Assembly: GCF_023517795.1 (NCBI RefSeq)
Contig: NZ_CP082928.1
Coordinates: forward strand, 4,960,001-5,024,000
DNA from: Pseudomonas fulva
GTDB lineage: Bacteria; Pseudomonadota; Gammaproteobacteria; Pseudomonadales; Pseudomonadaceae
Length of the DNA stretch: 64,000 bases
Reading direction: 5' to 3'
Position numbers and translations under genes: made by a program. Below, piece by piece: positions 1 through 10,067 of the stretch; the stretch's first letter is position 1; the number at the start of each line of letters is the position of its first letter. Under the pieces are notes generated by a model. It did no database searches and had not been told where the DNA came from. It saw only the letters and a program-made list of their open reading frames with translations.

Positions 1-1
1 C

Positions 2-634
2 TGGCGCAGCCGCCCGCAGCACCAGCGCCGCACGCAGATGGAAGAGGTAGTGGCGGGCTGCGCCAGCCCGCGGCTGATGCCGTCACCATTGCTGCATGGC
101 GATACCTGGCAGACCCTGGCAGAGCAGCGCGAGGCCTCGCGCTCGCTGGGGGTCGAAGGCATGATGCTCAAGGGCCGTGAGGCGGCCTATGGCGTCGGGC
201 GCAGCAAGGACGTCGGCGTGTGGTGGAAGTGGAAGATCGACCCCCTGAGCGTCGATGCCGTGCTGATCTACGCCCAGCGCGGCCATGGTCGCCGGGCCAG
301 CCTGTACAGCGACTACACCTTCGCCGTCTGGGACGGCGCGCCGGGCGATCCCGAGCGGCGCCTGGTGCCCTTCGCCAAGGCCTATTCGGGGCTGACCGAC
401 GAGGAAATGCGCAAGGTCGACGCCATCGTGCGCAAGACCACGGTGGAGAAGTTTGGCCCGGTACGCAGCGTGACGCCCAGCCTGGTGTTCGAGTTGGGCT
501 TCGAGGGCATCGCCCGTTCGCCCAGGCACAAGAGCGGCATCGCCGTGCGTTTTCCGCGCATGCTGCGCTGGCGTCACGACAAGGGCGTGGAGGAGGCCGA
601 CACCCTGGAGTTGCTGCAGGAACTCCTGCCATGA
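2..634 (+). CDS. ATP-dependent DNA ligase, C-terminal part (5' end outside window)
   Basis: The reading frame is open from the left edge (base 2), so this is the C-terminal ~210 residues of a longer protein. Visible nucleotidyltransferase motifs include a motif IV-like [10 protein letters not shown] and a motif V-like WWKWKID followed by [11 protein letters not shown], where the catalytic domain passes into the OB fold. ATP-dependent ligases seal nicks through a lysine-AMP intermediate; the active-site lysine lies before the window. The stop overlaps the helicase start (ATGA at 631-634), so the genes are translationally coupled. The following helicase and PdeM-like phosphoesterase are the known companions of this ligase subfamily, usually preceded by a beta-CASP exonuclease gene that would lie upstream. 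It is an accessory repair ligase, not the NAD-dependent replicative LigA. Confidence 0.88.
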   Translation, partial: WRSRPQHQRRTQMEEVVAGCASPRLMPSPLLHGDTWQTLAEQREASRSLGVEGMMLKGREAAYGVGRSKDVGVWWKWKIDPLSVDAVLIYAQRGHGRRASLYSDYTFAVWDGAPGDPERRLVPFAKAYSGLTDEEMRKVDAIVRKTTVEKFGPVRSVTPSLVFELGFEGIARSPRHKSGIAVRFPRMLRWRHDKGVEEADTLELLQELLP

Positions 635-3210
635 CTCTGGCCAGCACCTGGCTGCGGCGTAACGGCTGGAAGGCCTTCGACTTTCAGAAAGAAGTCTGGC
701 AAGCCGTCGCCGACGGGCAGAGCGGCCTCGTGCATGCCTCCACCGGCGCCGGCAAAACCTATGCGGTATGGCTTGCAGCGCTCAATCGATTCGCCGGTAA
801 AGCACCGTCGAAAAAAACCGCAGGCAGCAAGCGAGCGCCGGCAGCGGCGCCGTTGACGGTGCTGTGGATCACCCCGATGCGCGCCCTGGCGGCCGACACC
901 CAGCGGGCCCTGCAGGCGCCGATCGACGGCCTGGAACTGCCCTGGACGGTGGGCATGCGTACCGGCGATACCGGTAGCGCAGAACGCCAGCGCCAGGCGC
1001 GGCGCCTGCCCACGGCCCTGGTGACCACCCCCGAAAGCCTGACCCTGCTGCTGACCGGCGCCGATGCGAAAGCCCAGTTCGCCCAGGTCGGCATGCTGGT
1101 GGTGGACGAGTGGCACGAATTGCTTGGCAACAAGCGTGGCGTGCAGTTGCAGCTGGCCCTGGCGCGGCTGCGCCAATGGAACCCGGGGCTGATCGTCTGG
1201 GGCCTGTCGGCGACCCTGGGCAATCAGCCTCACGCCCTGGAGGTGTTGCTGCCCGACGGCAGCGGTCGCCTGGTGCGCGGCGAGCAGGGCGGCAAACCGC
1301 TGATCGACACCCTGTTGCCGCCGGCGGTGGAGCGTTTTCCCTGGGCGGGTCACCTGGGCTTGCGGTTGCTGCCCCAGGTGGTCGAGGAACTGGAAAACAG
1401 CAGCGTCAGCCTGGTATTCACCAATACCCGCTCGCAATCGGAGCTCTGGTACCAGGCCTTGCTCGGTGCACGGCCGGACTGGGCCGGGCTGATCGCCCTG
1501 CATCACGGCTCCCTGGCCCGGGAGGTACGCGACTGGGTCGAGAGCGGGCTCAAGCAGGGCAAGCTCAAGGCGGTGGTGTGCACCTCCAGCCTGGATCTGG
1601 GGGTTGACTTCCTGCCGGTCGAACGGGTCCTGCAGATCGGCTCGGCCAAGGGCGTCGCCCGCCTGCTGCAGCGCGCCGGGCGCTCCGGGCACGCGCCGGG
1701 GCGTATCTCGCGCGCCACCCTGGTGCCGACCCATGCCCTGGAGTTGCTCGAGGCCGCCGCCCTGCAGGATGCCGTGGCAGCGGGGCGTATCGAGGCGCGG
1801 GAATCGCCCCGTCAGCCCCTGGATGTATTGGTCCAGCACCTGGTCAGCGTGGCACTCGGTGGTGGCTTCCGGCCTGACGAGCTGCTGCGCGAGGTACGCA
1901 GCACTTGGGCCTATCGCCACCTCGATGAGGCGCAGTGGCGCTGGGCGCTGGCCTTCGTGCGCCAGGGCGGCGAGTCCCTCAGCGCCTACCCGGATTACCA
2001 GCGTGTCGAGCCGGACGACGAGGGCATCTGGCGGGTGCCCAGCCCGCGCCTGGCCCGTCGCCATCGGATGAGCGTGGGCACCATCGTCAGCGATGCCAGC
2101 CTGACCGTGAAATGGTGGAGCAAGGGCGGCGGTGGCGGCTCTCTGGGCAGCGTCGAGGAGGGCTTTATCGCCCGTCTGCGTCCTGGTGACGTGTTCCTGT
2201 TCGGCGGTCGCCCCCTGGAGCTGGTGCGGGTCGAGAACATGACTGCCTACGTCAAGCGCAGCGCCGCCGGCAAGGCCAGCGTGCCGCGCTGGAATGGCGG
2301 GCGCATGCCCCTTTCCAATACCTTGGCCGAAGCGCTGGTGGCACGTTTCGGCGAGGCCGCCCAGGGCCGTTTCGAGGGGCCGGAGATGCGCCTGCTGCAG
2401 CCATTGCTCGAGGTGCAGGCCAACTGGTCGGCACTGCCGGCGCCCGGCACGCTGCTGGCCGAGACCCTGCATTCGCGCGAAGGCTGGCACCTGTTTCTGT
2501 ACCCCTTCGCGGGCCGTAACGTGCACCTGGGGCTGGCCAGCCTGCTGGCCTGGCGCCTGGGGCAGCGGCAGCCCCTGAGCTTTTCCATTGCCGTCAACGA
2601 TTATGGCCTGGAATTGTTGTGCGCCAGCGAGGTGGATTGGCCACGGCTGCTCGATGCTGACCTGTTCGGTGACCACGACCTGCTGCATGACGTGCTCGCC
2701 AGCCTCAATGCCGGGGAGCTGGCGCAGCGGCGCTTTCGCGAGATCGCCCGGATCGCCGGCCTGGTGTTCGGCGGTTACCCCGGTGCGGGCAAGAGCCTGC
2801 GCCAGGTGCAGGCGTCCAGTGGGCTGTTCTTCGATGTGTTCCGCCAGTACGACCCGGACAACCTGTTGCTCATCCAGGCCCATGACGAAGTGCTCAGTCA
2901 GGAGCTGGACGTGCAGCAGCTGCGTCATACCCTGGCCGACATGCGCGCCGCGCAGCTCAACCTGCATGCCCTGCGCCGCGCCCCGCCGCTGGCGTTCCCG
3001 CTGATGGTGGAGCGTTTTCGCGAACGGCTCAGCTCGGAAAAGCTCGCCGATCGCATCGCCCGCATGCTCGGCGAACTGGAGCGCGCCGCCGGGCCCGGAC
3101 CCCAGGTGGCGGAAGCGCCGCTGGTGGAAGTCGAGCCGCCGATCCGCCGTGGCGAGCGCAAGCGCAAGGATGGTCGGCCGACACGCAAGACCAGGACCGG
3201 GTCGGCATGA
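631..3210 (+). CDS. Ligase-associated DEXH-box DNA helicase (Lhr-like)
   Basis: An 859-residue superfamily 2 helicase of the Lhr-like, ligase-associated type, predicted to unwind DNA in a repair complex with the adjacent ligase. Visible motifs: Walker A ASTGAGKT (residues 36-43), DEWHE box (160-164), SATLG motif III (194-198), a [10 protein letters not shown] segment (319-328) and motif [10 protein letters not shown] (348-355). Long C-terminal winged-helix and DUF4175-like regions follow, and the tail is basic. The open frame extends upstream to 220, but the ATG at 631 overlaps the ligase stop and gives the family's normal N-terminus ([17 protein letters not shown]), so the upstream extension is out-of-frame ligase sequence. 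The stop overlaps the next start (ATGA at 3207-3210). Confidence 0.93.
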   Translation: MTLASTWLRRNGWKAFDFQKEVWQAVADGQSGLVHASTGAGKTYAVWLAALNRFAGKAPSKKTAGSKRAPAAAPLTVLWITPMRALAADTQRALQAPIDGLELPWTVGMRTGDTGSAERQRQARRLPTALVTTPESLTLLLTGADAKAQFAQVGMLVVDEWHELLGNKRGVQLQLALARLRQWNPGLIVWGLSATLGNQPHALEVLLPDGSGRLVRGEQGGKPLIDTLLPPAVERFPWAGHLGLRLLPQVVEELENSSVSLVFTNTRSQSELWYQALLGARPDWAGLIALHHGSLAREVRDWVESGLKQGKLKAVVCTSSLDLGVDFLPVERVLQIGSAKGVARLLQRAGRSGHAPGRISRATLVPTHALELLEAAALQDAVAAGRIEARESPRQPLDVLVQHLVSVALGGGFRPDELLREVRSTWAYRHLDEAQWRWALAFVRQGGESLSAYPDYQRVEPDDEGIWRVPSPRLARRHRMSVGTIVSDASLTVKWWSKGGGGGSLGSVEEGFIARLRPGDVFLFGGRPLELVRVENMTAYVKRSAAGKASVPRWNGGRMPLSNTLAEALVARFGEAAQGRFEGPEMRLLQPLLEVQANWSALPAPGTLLAETLHSREGWHLFLYPFAGRNVHLGLASLLAWRLGQRQPLSFSIAVNDYGLELLCASEVDWPRLLDADLFGDHDLLHDVLASLNAGELAQRRFREIARIAGLVFGGYPGAGKSLRQVQASSGLFFDVFRQYDPDNLLLIQAHDEVLSQELDVQQLRHTLADMRAAQLNLHALRRAPPLAFPLMVERFRERLSSEKLADRIARMLGELERAAGPGPQVAEAPLVEVEPPIRRGERKRKDGRPTRKTRTGSA

Positions 3211-3866
3211 GTGCAGCCCACCTGGCAGTGGACATAGCCGGAGAAACGCTGTGGCTGCTGGCCGACAAGGCCCTGTACTGGCCGGCCAGGCAGGCGCTGC
3301 TGATCGCCGACGCGCACTTCGGCAAGGCCGCCACCTACCGGGTGCTTGGCCAGCCGGTGCCCCAGGGCACCACGGCGCGCAACCTGCAGCGCCTCGACCA
3401 ACTGCTGCACGACTATCCCACCGGCCAGCTGATCTTCCTCGGCGACTTCCTGCACGCCAGGCCGGCCCGCAGCGGCAGCACCCTGGCCGCCTTGCAGGCG
3501 TGGCGCAGCCGACACCCCGACCTGCAGATCCTGCTGGTACGCGGCAACCATGATCGCAGTGCCGGCGATCCGCCGGCCGAGCTGGGCATCGAGGTGGTGG
3601 GCGAGCCCTGGCCGATGGGGCCGTTCGCGCTGTGTCACGAGGTACTGGAGTGCCCGGGACGCCACGTGCTAGCCGGGCACCTGCATCCGGTTTTCGTACT
3701 GCGCGGGCGAGGGCGGGACCGGCTGCGCATGCCGTGCTTCAGCATCGAGCCGGCAGTGACCCTGTTGCCGGCCTTCGGGGAATTCACCGGCGGCATGGCC
3801 ATCGAGGCGACGATCAGGCGGGCCATCTATGGCGCTTTGGATGGCGCGGTATGGCGATTGGCCTGA
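3207..3866 (+). CDS. pdeM: Ligase-associated DNA damage response endonuclease PdeM (calcineurin-like phosphoesterase)
   Basis: A 219-residue metallophosphoesterase, the last gene of the ligase/helicase/PdeM set. The metal-ligand motifs are in order: DAHFGK (35-40), GDFLHA (79-84), GNHD (113-116) and GHLHPVF (157-163), as expected for a dinuclear-metal phosphoesterase. There is no signal peptide, so it acts in the cytoplasm. ATGA coupling to the helicase (3207-3210) implies one operon. The family is predicted to be a nuclease working with the ligase and helicase in DNA repair; the exact substrate cannot be read from sequence. Confidence 0.9.
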   Translation: MSAAHLAVDIAGETLWLLADKALYWPARQALLIADAHFGKAATYRVLGQPVPQGTTARNLQRLDQLLHDYPTGQLIFLGDFLHARPARSGSTLAALQAWRSRHPDLQILLVRGNHDRSAGDPPAELGIEVVGEPWPMGPFALCHEVLECPGRHVLAGHLHPVFVLRGRGRDRLRMPCFSIEPAVTLLPAFGEFTGGMAIEATIRRAIYGALDGAVWRLA

Positions 3867-4020
3867 CTGACCATGCGACGGATCGTCACGCCTGAATTAG
3901 CCGGAGTACTGGCGAATCGCCGTTCTTCCACGCTATATCGTTGAACAATCGTGTTTTAGTTCCTCCACGGACGTCACTTCCCGCCCGTATCGTCGGTCAT
4001 CAGCCGAAACATTCATCGAT

Positions 4021-4048
4021 CTCTAGTTATTTATGGCTCTGCCGATAG
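4021..4048 (+). promoter_or_regulatory. Candidate FliA (sigma-28) promoter of the chemoreceptor
   Basis: CTCTAG at 4021-4026 and GCCGATAG at 4041-4048, with 15 bases between TCTA and GCCGATAG. The sigma-28 consensus is TAAA-N15-GCCGATAA; the -10 box matches 7 of 8 and the -35 is weaker. It lies about 85 bases before the chemoreceptor start, and chemoreceptors are typical FliA targets. Confidence 0.5.
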
Positions 4049-4132
4049 AATGCGTGCCGCTCAAAAAAACAGCTCGGTCCAATAATAATTTTCCAGCTGC
4101 CTGAACCCGGTCACAAATTGGAGAATTATTAT

Positions 4133-6055
4133 ATGAACAGCTGGTTTTCGAACATCAGCGTCACCCTGAAACTCGCCTTGGGCTTCGGCCTCGTGCTCGC
4201 CCTTACCTGTGTACTCGCGCTGACCGGTTGGACCAGCCTTGGCAGCCTTATCCAGCGCAGCGACTGGACCAATGACATCGCTCGGCTCAACGACACGCTC
4301 ACCGACCTGCGCGTCACCCGCCTGCAATACATGCTCACCAACGGCGACGAGCAAGCGGCCGCGACCGTGCAGAAGTCCCTCGACGGCTTCAAGACCCAGC
4401 ACGCCCAGGTGCTGGCTTCGTTCAAGAGCCCTGCAAACATAAGCCTGCTGCAGGACCAGGGCGCGCAGATCGATGCCTATCAGGTGTCGCTGAACAAGAT
4501 GCGCAGCGGCTATCGCGCCGTCAACCAGACGCGTCAGGACATGACCCGTCACGCCGTTGCTGCCAGCCAGGCCATGGAAGATATCAGCGCCGCGGTCATG
4601 GCGCTGCCTCCTTATGAAGAGGATCGTGCAGCCCAGTTTCAGGCCATCACCACGGCCAAGGAAAACCTGCAACTGGTGCGCTACAACGTGCGCATTTACA
4701 CCTACACGCCGACGGCCGAGGCTGAACGTGATGCCATGGCGCAGATCGACAAAACCATTGGAGACCTACAAGCGTTCCGTCAGATTTTCGCAGCCGACCA
4801 TGGCCCGCGGGTCGACCTGGTCACCACCGGCCTGGATAATTACCGTGCTGCGGTCATGGCCTTCAAAGCCGCCACCGAGACCATCGCCGTGGCGCGCAAG
4901 GAACTGACCGATGAAGGGTACGAGATCGTGCGGATCAGCAAGGAACTGACCGCCATCCAGATGGAGCGCCGCGACAGTGAAACGGCGTCGGCCCGTACCC
5001 TGCAGTTGAGCACCACGGTGATCGCGCTGCTGGTCGGTATCCTCGCGGCCTGGCTGATCACCCGCCAGATCACCCGCCCGCTGCAGGAAACCCTGGTGGC
5101 CGTCGAGCGCATCGCCGGTGGCGACCTGAGCCAGACCCTGCAGGTGACGCGCCGCGACGAGCTGGGCGTGCTGCAGCAGGGCATCCAGCGCATGGGCAGT
5201 ACCCTGCGCGACCTCATCGGCGGCATCCGCGATAGCGTCACCCAGATCGCCAGTGCTGCCGAGGAACTGTCGGCCGTTACCGAGCAGACCAGCGCCGGAG
5301 TCAACAGCCAGAAGGTGGAAACCGATCAGGTGGCCACCGCCATGCACGAGATGTCCGCCACCGTGCAGGAAGTGGCGCGCAACGCCGCCGACGCCTCGCG
5401 CGCTGCCGCCGACGCCGACCGCGAAGCCAACCTGGGTGACCGGGTAGTGGGCGAGGCCATCGCGCAGATCGAACGCCTGGCGGCCGAAGTGACCCGTTCC
5501 ACCGAAGCGATGAGCCATCTGCAGCAGGAAAGCAACAAGATCGGCAGCGTGATGGACGTGATCAAGGCGGTGGCCGAGCAGACCAACCTGCTGGCGCTCA
5601 ACGCGGCCATCGAAGCCGCTCGCGCTGGCGAGGCCGGTCGTGGCTTTGCCGTGGTCGCCGACGAAGTGCGTGGCCTGGCCCAGCGCACGCAGAAATCCAC
5701 CGAGGAGATCGAGGAACTGGTCGCCGGTCTGCAGCATGGCACCCAGCAGGTGGCCAGCATCATGCACAGCAGCCGCGAGCTGACCGACAGCAGTGTAGAG
5801 CTGACCCGCAAGGCCGGGGGTTCGCTGGAAAGCATCACCCGTACGGTGTCGAACATCCAGTCGATGAACCAGCAGATCGCCGCCGCCGCCGAGCAGCAGA
5901 GCGCGGTAGCCGAGGAGATCAGCCGCAGCGTGATCAACGTGCGCGACATCTCCGAGCAGACCGCGTCCGCCAGTGAGGAGACCGCTGCCTCCAGCGTCGA
6001 GCTGGCCCGTCTGGGCAGCCAGCTGCAGCAGATGGTCAGCCACTTCCGCGTCTGA
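4133..6055 (+). CDS. Methyl-accepting chemotaxis protein
   Basis: A 640-residue inner-membrane chemoreceptor. First membrane segment about residues 11-33, a periplasmic helical region of about 250 residues without a PAS or Cache signature I can recognise (probably a four-helix-bundle-type sensor), second membrane segment about 292-311 ([14 protein letters not shown]), a HAMP linker, then the cytoplasmic signalling domain whose hairpin tip ([19 protein letters not shown]...) is near 482-520. I chose the ATG at 4133 because GGAG at 4120-4123 is correctly spaced; a TTG at 4118 in frame overlaps that site. It signals through CheW/CheA, and the ligand is unknown. The gene stands alone, with a sigma-28-like promoter before it and a strong terminator after it. 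Confidence 0.93.
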   Translation: MNSWFSNISVTLKLALGFGLVLALTCVLALTGWTSLGSLIQRSDWTNDIARLNDTLTDLRVTRLQYMLTNGDEQAAATVQKSLDGFKTQHAQVLASFKSPANISLLQDQGAQIDAYQVSLNKMRSGYRAVNQTRQDMTRHAVAASQAMEDISAAVMALPPYEEDRAAQFQAITTAKENLQLVRYNVRIYTYTPTAEAERDAMAQIDKTIGDLQAFRQIFAADHGPRVDLVTTGLDNYRAAVMAFKAATETIAVARKELTDEGYEIVRISKELTAIQMERRDSETASARTLQLSTTVIALLVGILAAWLITRQITRPLQETLVAVERIAGGDLSQTLQVTRRDELGVLQQGIQRMGSTLRDLIGGIRDSVTQIASAAEELSAVTEQTSAGVNSQKVETDQVATAMHEMSATVQEVARNAADASRAAADADREANLGDRVVGEAIAQIERLAAEVTRSTEAMSHLQQESNKIGSVMDVIKAVAEQTNLLALNAAIEAARAGEAGRGFAVVADEVRGLAQRTQKSTEEIEELVAGLQHGTQQVASIMHSSRELTDSSVELTRKAGGSLESITRTVSNIQSMNQQIAAAAEQQSAVAEEISRSVINVRDISEQTASASEETAASSVELARLGSQLQQMVSHFRV

Positions 6056-6076
6056 TCACGAAGGTGCGCTGAAACG

Positions 6077-6112
6077 AAAAGGCCGTTGCTCTCCGAGCAA
6101 CGGCCTTTTTTT
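6077..6112 (+). terminator. Rho-independent terminator after the chemoreceptor
   Basis: A stem formed by GGCCGTTGCTC (6081-6091) and GAGCAACGGCC (6095-6105), with a three-base loop, A residues before it and seven T residues after it. Confidence 0.92.
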
Positions 6113-6230
6113 GGTTCTTTGCATTTTTGCGGGGAGGATGGGCCTGACACCGGACTGGCAAGTTAGTGTGAGTACGCGGGTGGTTTTGCCGCTCAAGCTG
6201 CTTGCGTGGGTTTGCTGACATCTCCCGTTT

Positions 6231-6345
6231 CGCCCTGTCGGGCGAGTCAATTTTGCGGGCAAAAGTAACCAAAACCCTCCGCCCGATCATACGGCCCCGG
6301 CTGCGCTGGGGTTCGCTCACTCCATCGCCCTCCTGGACGGGCTCT
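6231..6345 (-). repeat. Partial copy of a composite intergenic repeat (inverted relative to 6655-6785)
   Basis: Runs from a CGCCCTGTCGGGCGAGTCA segment through CAAAAGTAACCAAAACC to CGGCCCCGGCTGCGCTGG and a TTCGCTCACTCCATCGCC block. The reverse complement of 6655-6785 has the same blocks in the same order, with substitutions. No ORF with coding character lies here. Similar blocks are widespread in Pseudomonas intergenic regions as I recall them; I do not know an agreed name. Strand is relative only. Confidence 0.7.
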
Positions 6346-6375
6346 GCGCGCCCCCTGAATCGCAGGCAGTTCACC

Positions 6376-6460
6376 AGTTCGTAGGGTGGATGACGCTCTT
6401 TTCATCCACCGTGCGATCACGGGGCGGTGGACGGGTGAAGCGTCGTCCACCCTACGAACT
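6376..6460. repeat. 85-bp near-palindrome (GTAGGGTGGA family)
   Basis: The ends AGTTCGTAGGGTGGA (6376-6390) and TCCACCCTACGAACT (6446-6460) are perfect 15-base complements. Inner parts ATCCACC and GGTGGAC also pair. It is a small interspersed-repeat-like hairpin placed between the two inverted repeat copies on either side. Confidence 0.75.
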
Positions 6461-6479
6461 GACGGGACCGGAGCGCGGG

Positions 6480-6795
6480 CTTGCAAGATTTCCACGGACT
6501 CAAGTTAGGCAGCGTCTGTTTTTGCTGTTGCTCTCGAGTTGCGATCTCACAGACGACGCCCAAGTCCCCTTCAGGAGGCCGAGTGGAATCGCCACGTAAG
6601 GGGTTGAGCGACATGGATGTCGCGAGAGCCGTGAAGGGCCAGGGATGGCCCTTCACGGCGTGCCCCTGGAGTGGTGATGGAACGAGGGAACCGCGGCGCA
6701 GCCGGGGCCGGATGTAGGGGTGTGTTTCTTTGCTTACTTTCTTTGCACAAGCAAAGAAAGTAAGGCGCCCGTAAGGGGCGAAAACCATTCGGCCA
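6480..6795 (+). repeat. Composite intergenic repeat with two perfect hairpins
   Basis: Contains a 10-bp stem GTGAAGGGCC/GGCCCTTCAC (6631-6640 with 6647-6656) and a 14-bp stem CTTACTTTCTTTGC/GCAAAGAAAGTAAG around ACAA (6733-6764). The part 6655-6785 is the inverted counterpart of 6231-6345. The whole stretch 6113-6918 has no convincing gene; the ORFs in it are short and shadow the repeats. Confidence 0.7.
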
Positions 6796-6918
6796 GGCGG
6801 CGGGCCAATGGAGAGTGCCAAGTCACCGACAGCTAACACGTAATTGCCAGTCCGGTATCAACCAGACATTCCCGCTAAAATGCGAAGAACCCTTTTTGCG
6901 CGGGCCTCGCGAGGGCGA

Positions 6919-7701
6919 TCAGTGAGTCGCAATCCAGATCAGCAAACCGGCCTGGAACAGACAGAAGGCCACCAGGCAGGCGATGGTGAAGCGCAGGCCG
7001 CCATCCTCGCGCTTGAGCTGCTCCAGGCGCTCACGCTGCTTGCGCAACTGGACGTCCTGTTCCTGCAGGTTCTGGTCGGCCAGCTGCAGCATCTGCGCAG
7101 CGTCCAGCTGCTCGATGAACTGTACCTTGTCGGCGTTCCAGTCGCCGTGCAGGGCGCTGACCCGTGCGGCGCTGTACTGCGCCTTGAGTTGGTTTTCCTG
7201 GTAGTCGACGCTGAAGCCCTGCGCCTTGAGGCAGTGGTCGCGGCGTGCGCGGGCCTCGTCGTTGAGCGCATCGCGGCTGGGCAGCGGGCCGCTTTCCAGG
7301 CTGTAGTGGGCGCAGTGCTGCTTCGCCCAGGCCGCCGCCTGGGCCAGCAGAAAGCGGCCAAGTCCGCGGTTGTGCGGCTCCAGGCTGAGGCCGCTGTCGG
7401 GGCCGAAGCGCGCCTCCTTGGTGCGGTGATCGAGCCACAGCTCCAGCACGTTCTGTTCCTTGCGCACCTTCTGGCCGGGCAGTTGCAGGCTCAGGCGCAG
7501 CAGGCTCTGTTCCTTGCTGTGCCGCTCGACGCGGCCGAGCTGCACGAAACGTAGCGGGCGGGCGCCGGTGTGGCGGTCGACGGGCAGCGGCGACAGGCGC
7601 AGCAGACGGAAATGCTCCGGCTGCAGGTTCGCCCAGGGGTGCGACGATTCGGGCTGCTCGCCTTCCGGCGCGGCGACGGCGGTGGTTTCGCTGTCGGTCA
7701 T
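6919..7701 (-). CDS. GNAT-like protein with coiled coil and C-terminal membrane anchor
   Basis: A 260-residue protein I do not recognise by name. The first ~200 residues look like a divergent GNAT acyltransferase: an RGLGRFLLAQAAAWAK segment in the position of the acyl-CoA-binding loop, and a later ARRDHCLKAQGF segment like the GNAT C-terminal 'F/Y-x-x-x-GF' strand. Then follow a charged coiled-coil stretch (about 205-235, NLQEQDVQLRKQRERLEQ) and a single hydrophobic helix at the very C-terminus (FTIACLVAFCLFQAGLLIWIA) with only a few residues after it. That is tail-anchor architecture, with the catalytic-like domain in the cytoplasm. Start ATG at 7701 has GAGGAA upstream. The partner and the acyl acceptor are unknown. 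Confidence 0.72.
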   Translation of the reverse strand: MTDSETTAVAAPEGEQPESSHPWANLQPEHFRLLRLSPLPVDRHTGARPLRFVQLGRVERHSKEQSLLRLSLQLPGQKVRKEQNVLELWLDHRTKEARFGPDSGLSLEPHNRGLGRFLLAQAAAWAKQHCAHYSLESGPLPSRDALNDEARARRDHCLKAQGFSVDYQENQLKAQYSAARVSALHGDWNADKVQFIEQLDAAQMLQLADQNLQEQDVQLRKQRERLEQLKREDGGLRFTIACLVAFCLFQAGLLIWIATH

Positions 7702-7806
7702 CTGGCGTTCCTCGAGAAGCCGCCCTGCAGCTGGCAGGGCGGTCGGGACGGACTCATGATCCCAAGGGGCAGCCAGTGGTCGCTGCGCAGCAGGTCATGA
7801 AGGGTT

Positions 7807-8787
7807 CTAGGGGTTATCGGCAGCGTTGGCCGTCTCTGCAGCTGGCAGCGCCTTGATGAAGCTCGCCAGGCGAGCGGTCAGGCCGCGGGCCAGGGGCAGG
7901 TCGGGGTTGTCATAGGACGCCAGTTGCGCGTCCATGTCCATGGGCACGATGCGCAGCACGTGGTTCATGCCGCTGACGATCTGCAATTCGGCCCGTGGGT
8001 TGGCGGCGTGCAGCGCCTCGGCGTCCTGCACGCTGACCTGGATATCGTGATCGCCCTGCAGGATCAGTGCCGGCACCTTGACCTGCGCGAAGGCCGCCGC
8101 CGGATCCTGGCGGAACAGGGAAATCAGGTAGGGCTGCACGCTGGTGCGAAACAGTACGGTCAGCTCGTCCGACACCTGGGGCACCTGGCGGCCTTCATGC
8201 AGCGCTTCGAGCAGCGCCTCGGCCTCGCCACGCAGACGCGGCGGCAGGCGGTTGCGCAGTTGCTCGCGCAGCAGCTGGTCGATGGGCCGCGCACTGCCGG
8301 CGATCGACACAAGAGCATCCGCGTCTGCCTGGTTGGCCGCCAGGGTGGCGATCAGCGCGCCTTCGCTGTGGCCAACCAGAATCACCTGGCTGAAGCGTTT
8401 GTCCTGGCGCAACTGATGGACCCAGGCCACCACGTCGGCCACGTAGCGCTCCACGCTGAGGTCGCGTTCGTGCGGCGTGGCGGCAAAGCTGGCGGCGATG
8501 CCGCGCTTGTCGTAACGCACGCTGGCGATGCCTTGCTGGGCGAGGGCCTGGGCCAGCTTGCGGTGCGCGTCGTTATGCCCGCCGCCGGGGTTGTTGCCGT
8601 TACGGTCGGTCGGCCCCGAGCCGGCCACCAGCACCACCACGGGCACCGCTTCGCTGCGCTGCGGCAGCACCAGCGAGCCGTGCAACACGCCCTGGCCGGT
8701 ATCCAGGCTGACCGGTTCACGCAGGATGGGGGCGGCCTGGACCAGGCCGGTGAAGAGGGAAAGGGTCAAAAGCAAGGCTCGCAGCAT
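7807..8787 (-). CDS. Exported alpha/beta hydrolase
   Basis: A 326-residue alpha/beta hydrolase with an N-terminal signal sequence (MLRALLLTLSLFTGLVQA). Visible features: an oxyanion-region VAGSGPTDRNGN, the nucleophile elbow GHSEG, an acid in the LQGDHDIQV segment and a catalytic-His segment GMNHVLR. This is the pattern of secreted esterase/peptidase-like hydrolases annotated as alpha/beta hydrolase. The frame extends to a TTG at 8829, but the ATG at 8787 starts the signal peptide directly. It is divergent from aroC (165 bases between the starts). The substrate is not predictable. Confidence 0.85.
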   Translation of the reverse strand: MLRALLLTLSLFTGLVQAAPILREPVSLDTGQGVLHGSLVLPQRSEAVPVVVLVAGSGPTDRNGNNPGGGHNDAHRKLAQALAQQGIASVRYDKRGIAASFAATPHERDLSVERYVADVVAWVHQLRQDKRFSQVILVGHSEGALIATLAANQADADALVSIAGSARPIDQLLREQLRNRLPPRLRGEAEALLEALHEGRQVPQVSDELTVLFRTSVQPYLISLFRQDPAAAFAQVKVPALILQGDHDIQVSVQDAEALHAANPRAELQIVSGMNHVLRIVPMDMDAQLASYDNPDLPLARGLTARLASFIKALPAAETANAADNP

Positions 8788-8951
8788 GATGGAGACGGGT
8801 CTGTGATGGGCTCTGTTGGACGCTGGCAAATGGCCAAAGGTTCGCGCACGGGTGATCTCGGCGGTTGGCTGGGAGTATACTCAGCGGCTTTCTCTATGGG
8901 CCTGCCTTTTCGCCGCAGGCTGCAGATCGAACGTCTCTGGAGTCTCGCGCA

Positions 8952-10043
8952 ATGTCCGGCAATACCTTCGGCAAGCTGTTCACCGTCACCACGGCAGGCG
9001 AGAGCCATGGCCCGGCGCTGGTCGCCATCGTCGACGGCTGCCCACCGGGCCTGGAGATTTCCCTGGACGATCTGCAGCGCGACCTGGATCGCCGCAAGCC
9101 CGGTACCAGCCGTCACACCACCCAGCGCCAGGAAGCCGACGAGGTGGAAATCCTTTCCGGGGTGTTCGAGGGCAAGACCACCGGTTGCGCCATCGGCCTG
9201 CTGATCCGCAACATCGACCAGAAGTCCAAGGACTACTCGGCGATCAAGGACCTGTTTCGCCCGGCCCACGCCGACTACACCTACCACCACAAGTACGGCA
9301 TCCGCGACTACCGTGGCGGTGGCCGCAGCTCGGCCCGCGAGACCGCCATGCGCGTGGCGGCCGGGGCCATCGCCAAGAAGTACCTGGCGGGCCAGGGCAT
9401 CGTCATTCGCGGCTACATGAGCCAGCTCGGCCCCATCGAAATCCCTTTCAAGACCTGGGATTCGGTAGAGCAGAACGCCTTCTTCAGCCCTGACCCGGAC
9501 AAGGTGCCGGCGCTGGAGGCGTACATGGATCAGCTGCGCCGCGACCAGGATTCGGTGGGTGCGAAGATCACCGTGGTTGCCGAGGGGGTGATGCCGGGCC
9601 TGGGCGAGCCGATCTTCGACCGCCTGGACGCCGAGCTGGCCCATGCGCTGATGAGCATCAACGCGGTCAAGGGCGTGGAAATCGGTGATGGGTTCGCCGC
9701 GGTGGCCCAGCGCGGCACCGAGCACCGTGACGAGCTGACCCCGGCGGGCTTCGTGTCCAACCATGCCGGCGGCATTCTCGGCGGCATTTCCAGCGGCCAG
9801 CCGATCGTCGCCCATCTGGCGCTCAAGCCGACCTCCAGCATCACCACGCCAGGGCGCTCGGTGGACGTCGATGGCAACGCGGTGGACATGATCACCAAGG
9901 GCCGCCACGACCCCTGCGTCGGCATCCGCGCCACGCCGATCGCCGAAGCGATGATGGCCATGGTGCTGATGGATCACCTGTTGCGCCACCGTGGGCAGAA
10001 CGCCGATGTGCGCGTGAATACGCCGGTACTGCCGCAGCTTTGA
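8952..10043 (+). CDS. aroC: Chorismate synthase
   Basis: A 363-residue enzyme matching full-length AroC, which converts 5-enolpyruvylshikimate-3-phosphate to chorismate using reduced FMN, the last step of the shikimate pathway. Clear family sequence: [22 protein letters not shown], the [16 protein letters not shown] segment, the [23 protein letters not shown] block and GGISSGQPI near the FMN site. The ATG at 8952 gives the standard N-terminus; the upstream in-frame ATG near 8865 would add an unusual leader. It is followed 24 bases later by a HEAT-like gene, probably the same transcript. Confidence 0.98.
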   Translation: MSGNTFGKLFTVTTAGESHGPALVAIVDGCPPGLEISLDDLQRDLDRRKPGTSRHTTQRQEADEVEILSGVFEGKTTGCAIGLLIRNIDQKSKDYSAIKDLFRPAHADYTYHHKYGIRDYRGGGRSSARETAMRVAAGAIAKKYLAGQGIVIRGYMSQLGPIEIPFKTWDSVEQNAFFSPDPDKVPALEAYMDQLRRDQDSVGAKITVVAEGVMPGLGEPIFDRLDAELAHALMSINAVKGVEIGDGFAAVAQRGTEHRDELTPAGFVSNHAGGILGGISSGQPIVAHLALKPTSSITTPGRSVDVDGNAVDMITKGRHDPCVGIRATPIAEAMMAMVLMDHLLRHRGQNADVRVNTPVLPQL

Positions 10044-10067
10044 GCGAGCCTGCAAGGCGAGGGTGGT

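Noticed and set aside
220..630. N-terminal extension of the helicase
   Set aside because: It lies in another frame of the ligase gene; the ATGA overlap at 631 gives the normal family start.
574..2967. Antisense 797-residue ORF opposite the ligase-associated helicase
   Set aside because: Rich in Gln, Ala, Gly and His as expected for a shadow frame in high-GC DNA; no ribosome site or family motif, and the opposite strand holds a clear helicase.
7924..9204. 426-residue plus-strand ORF opposite the alpha/beta hydrolase
   Set aside because: Shadow frame running out of phase into the start of aroC.
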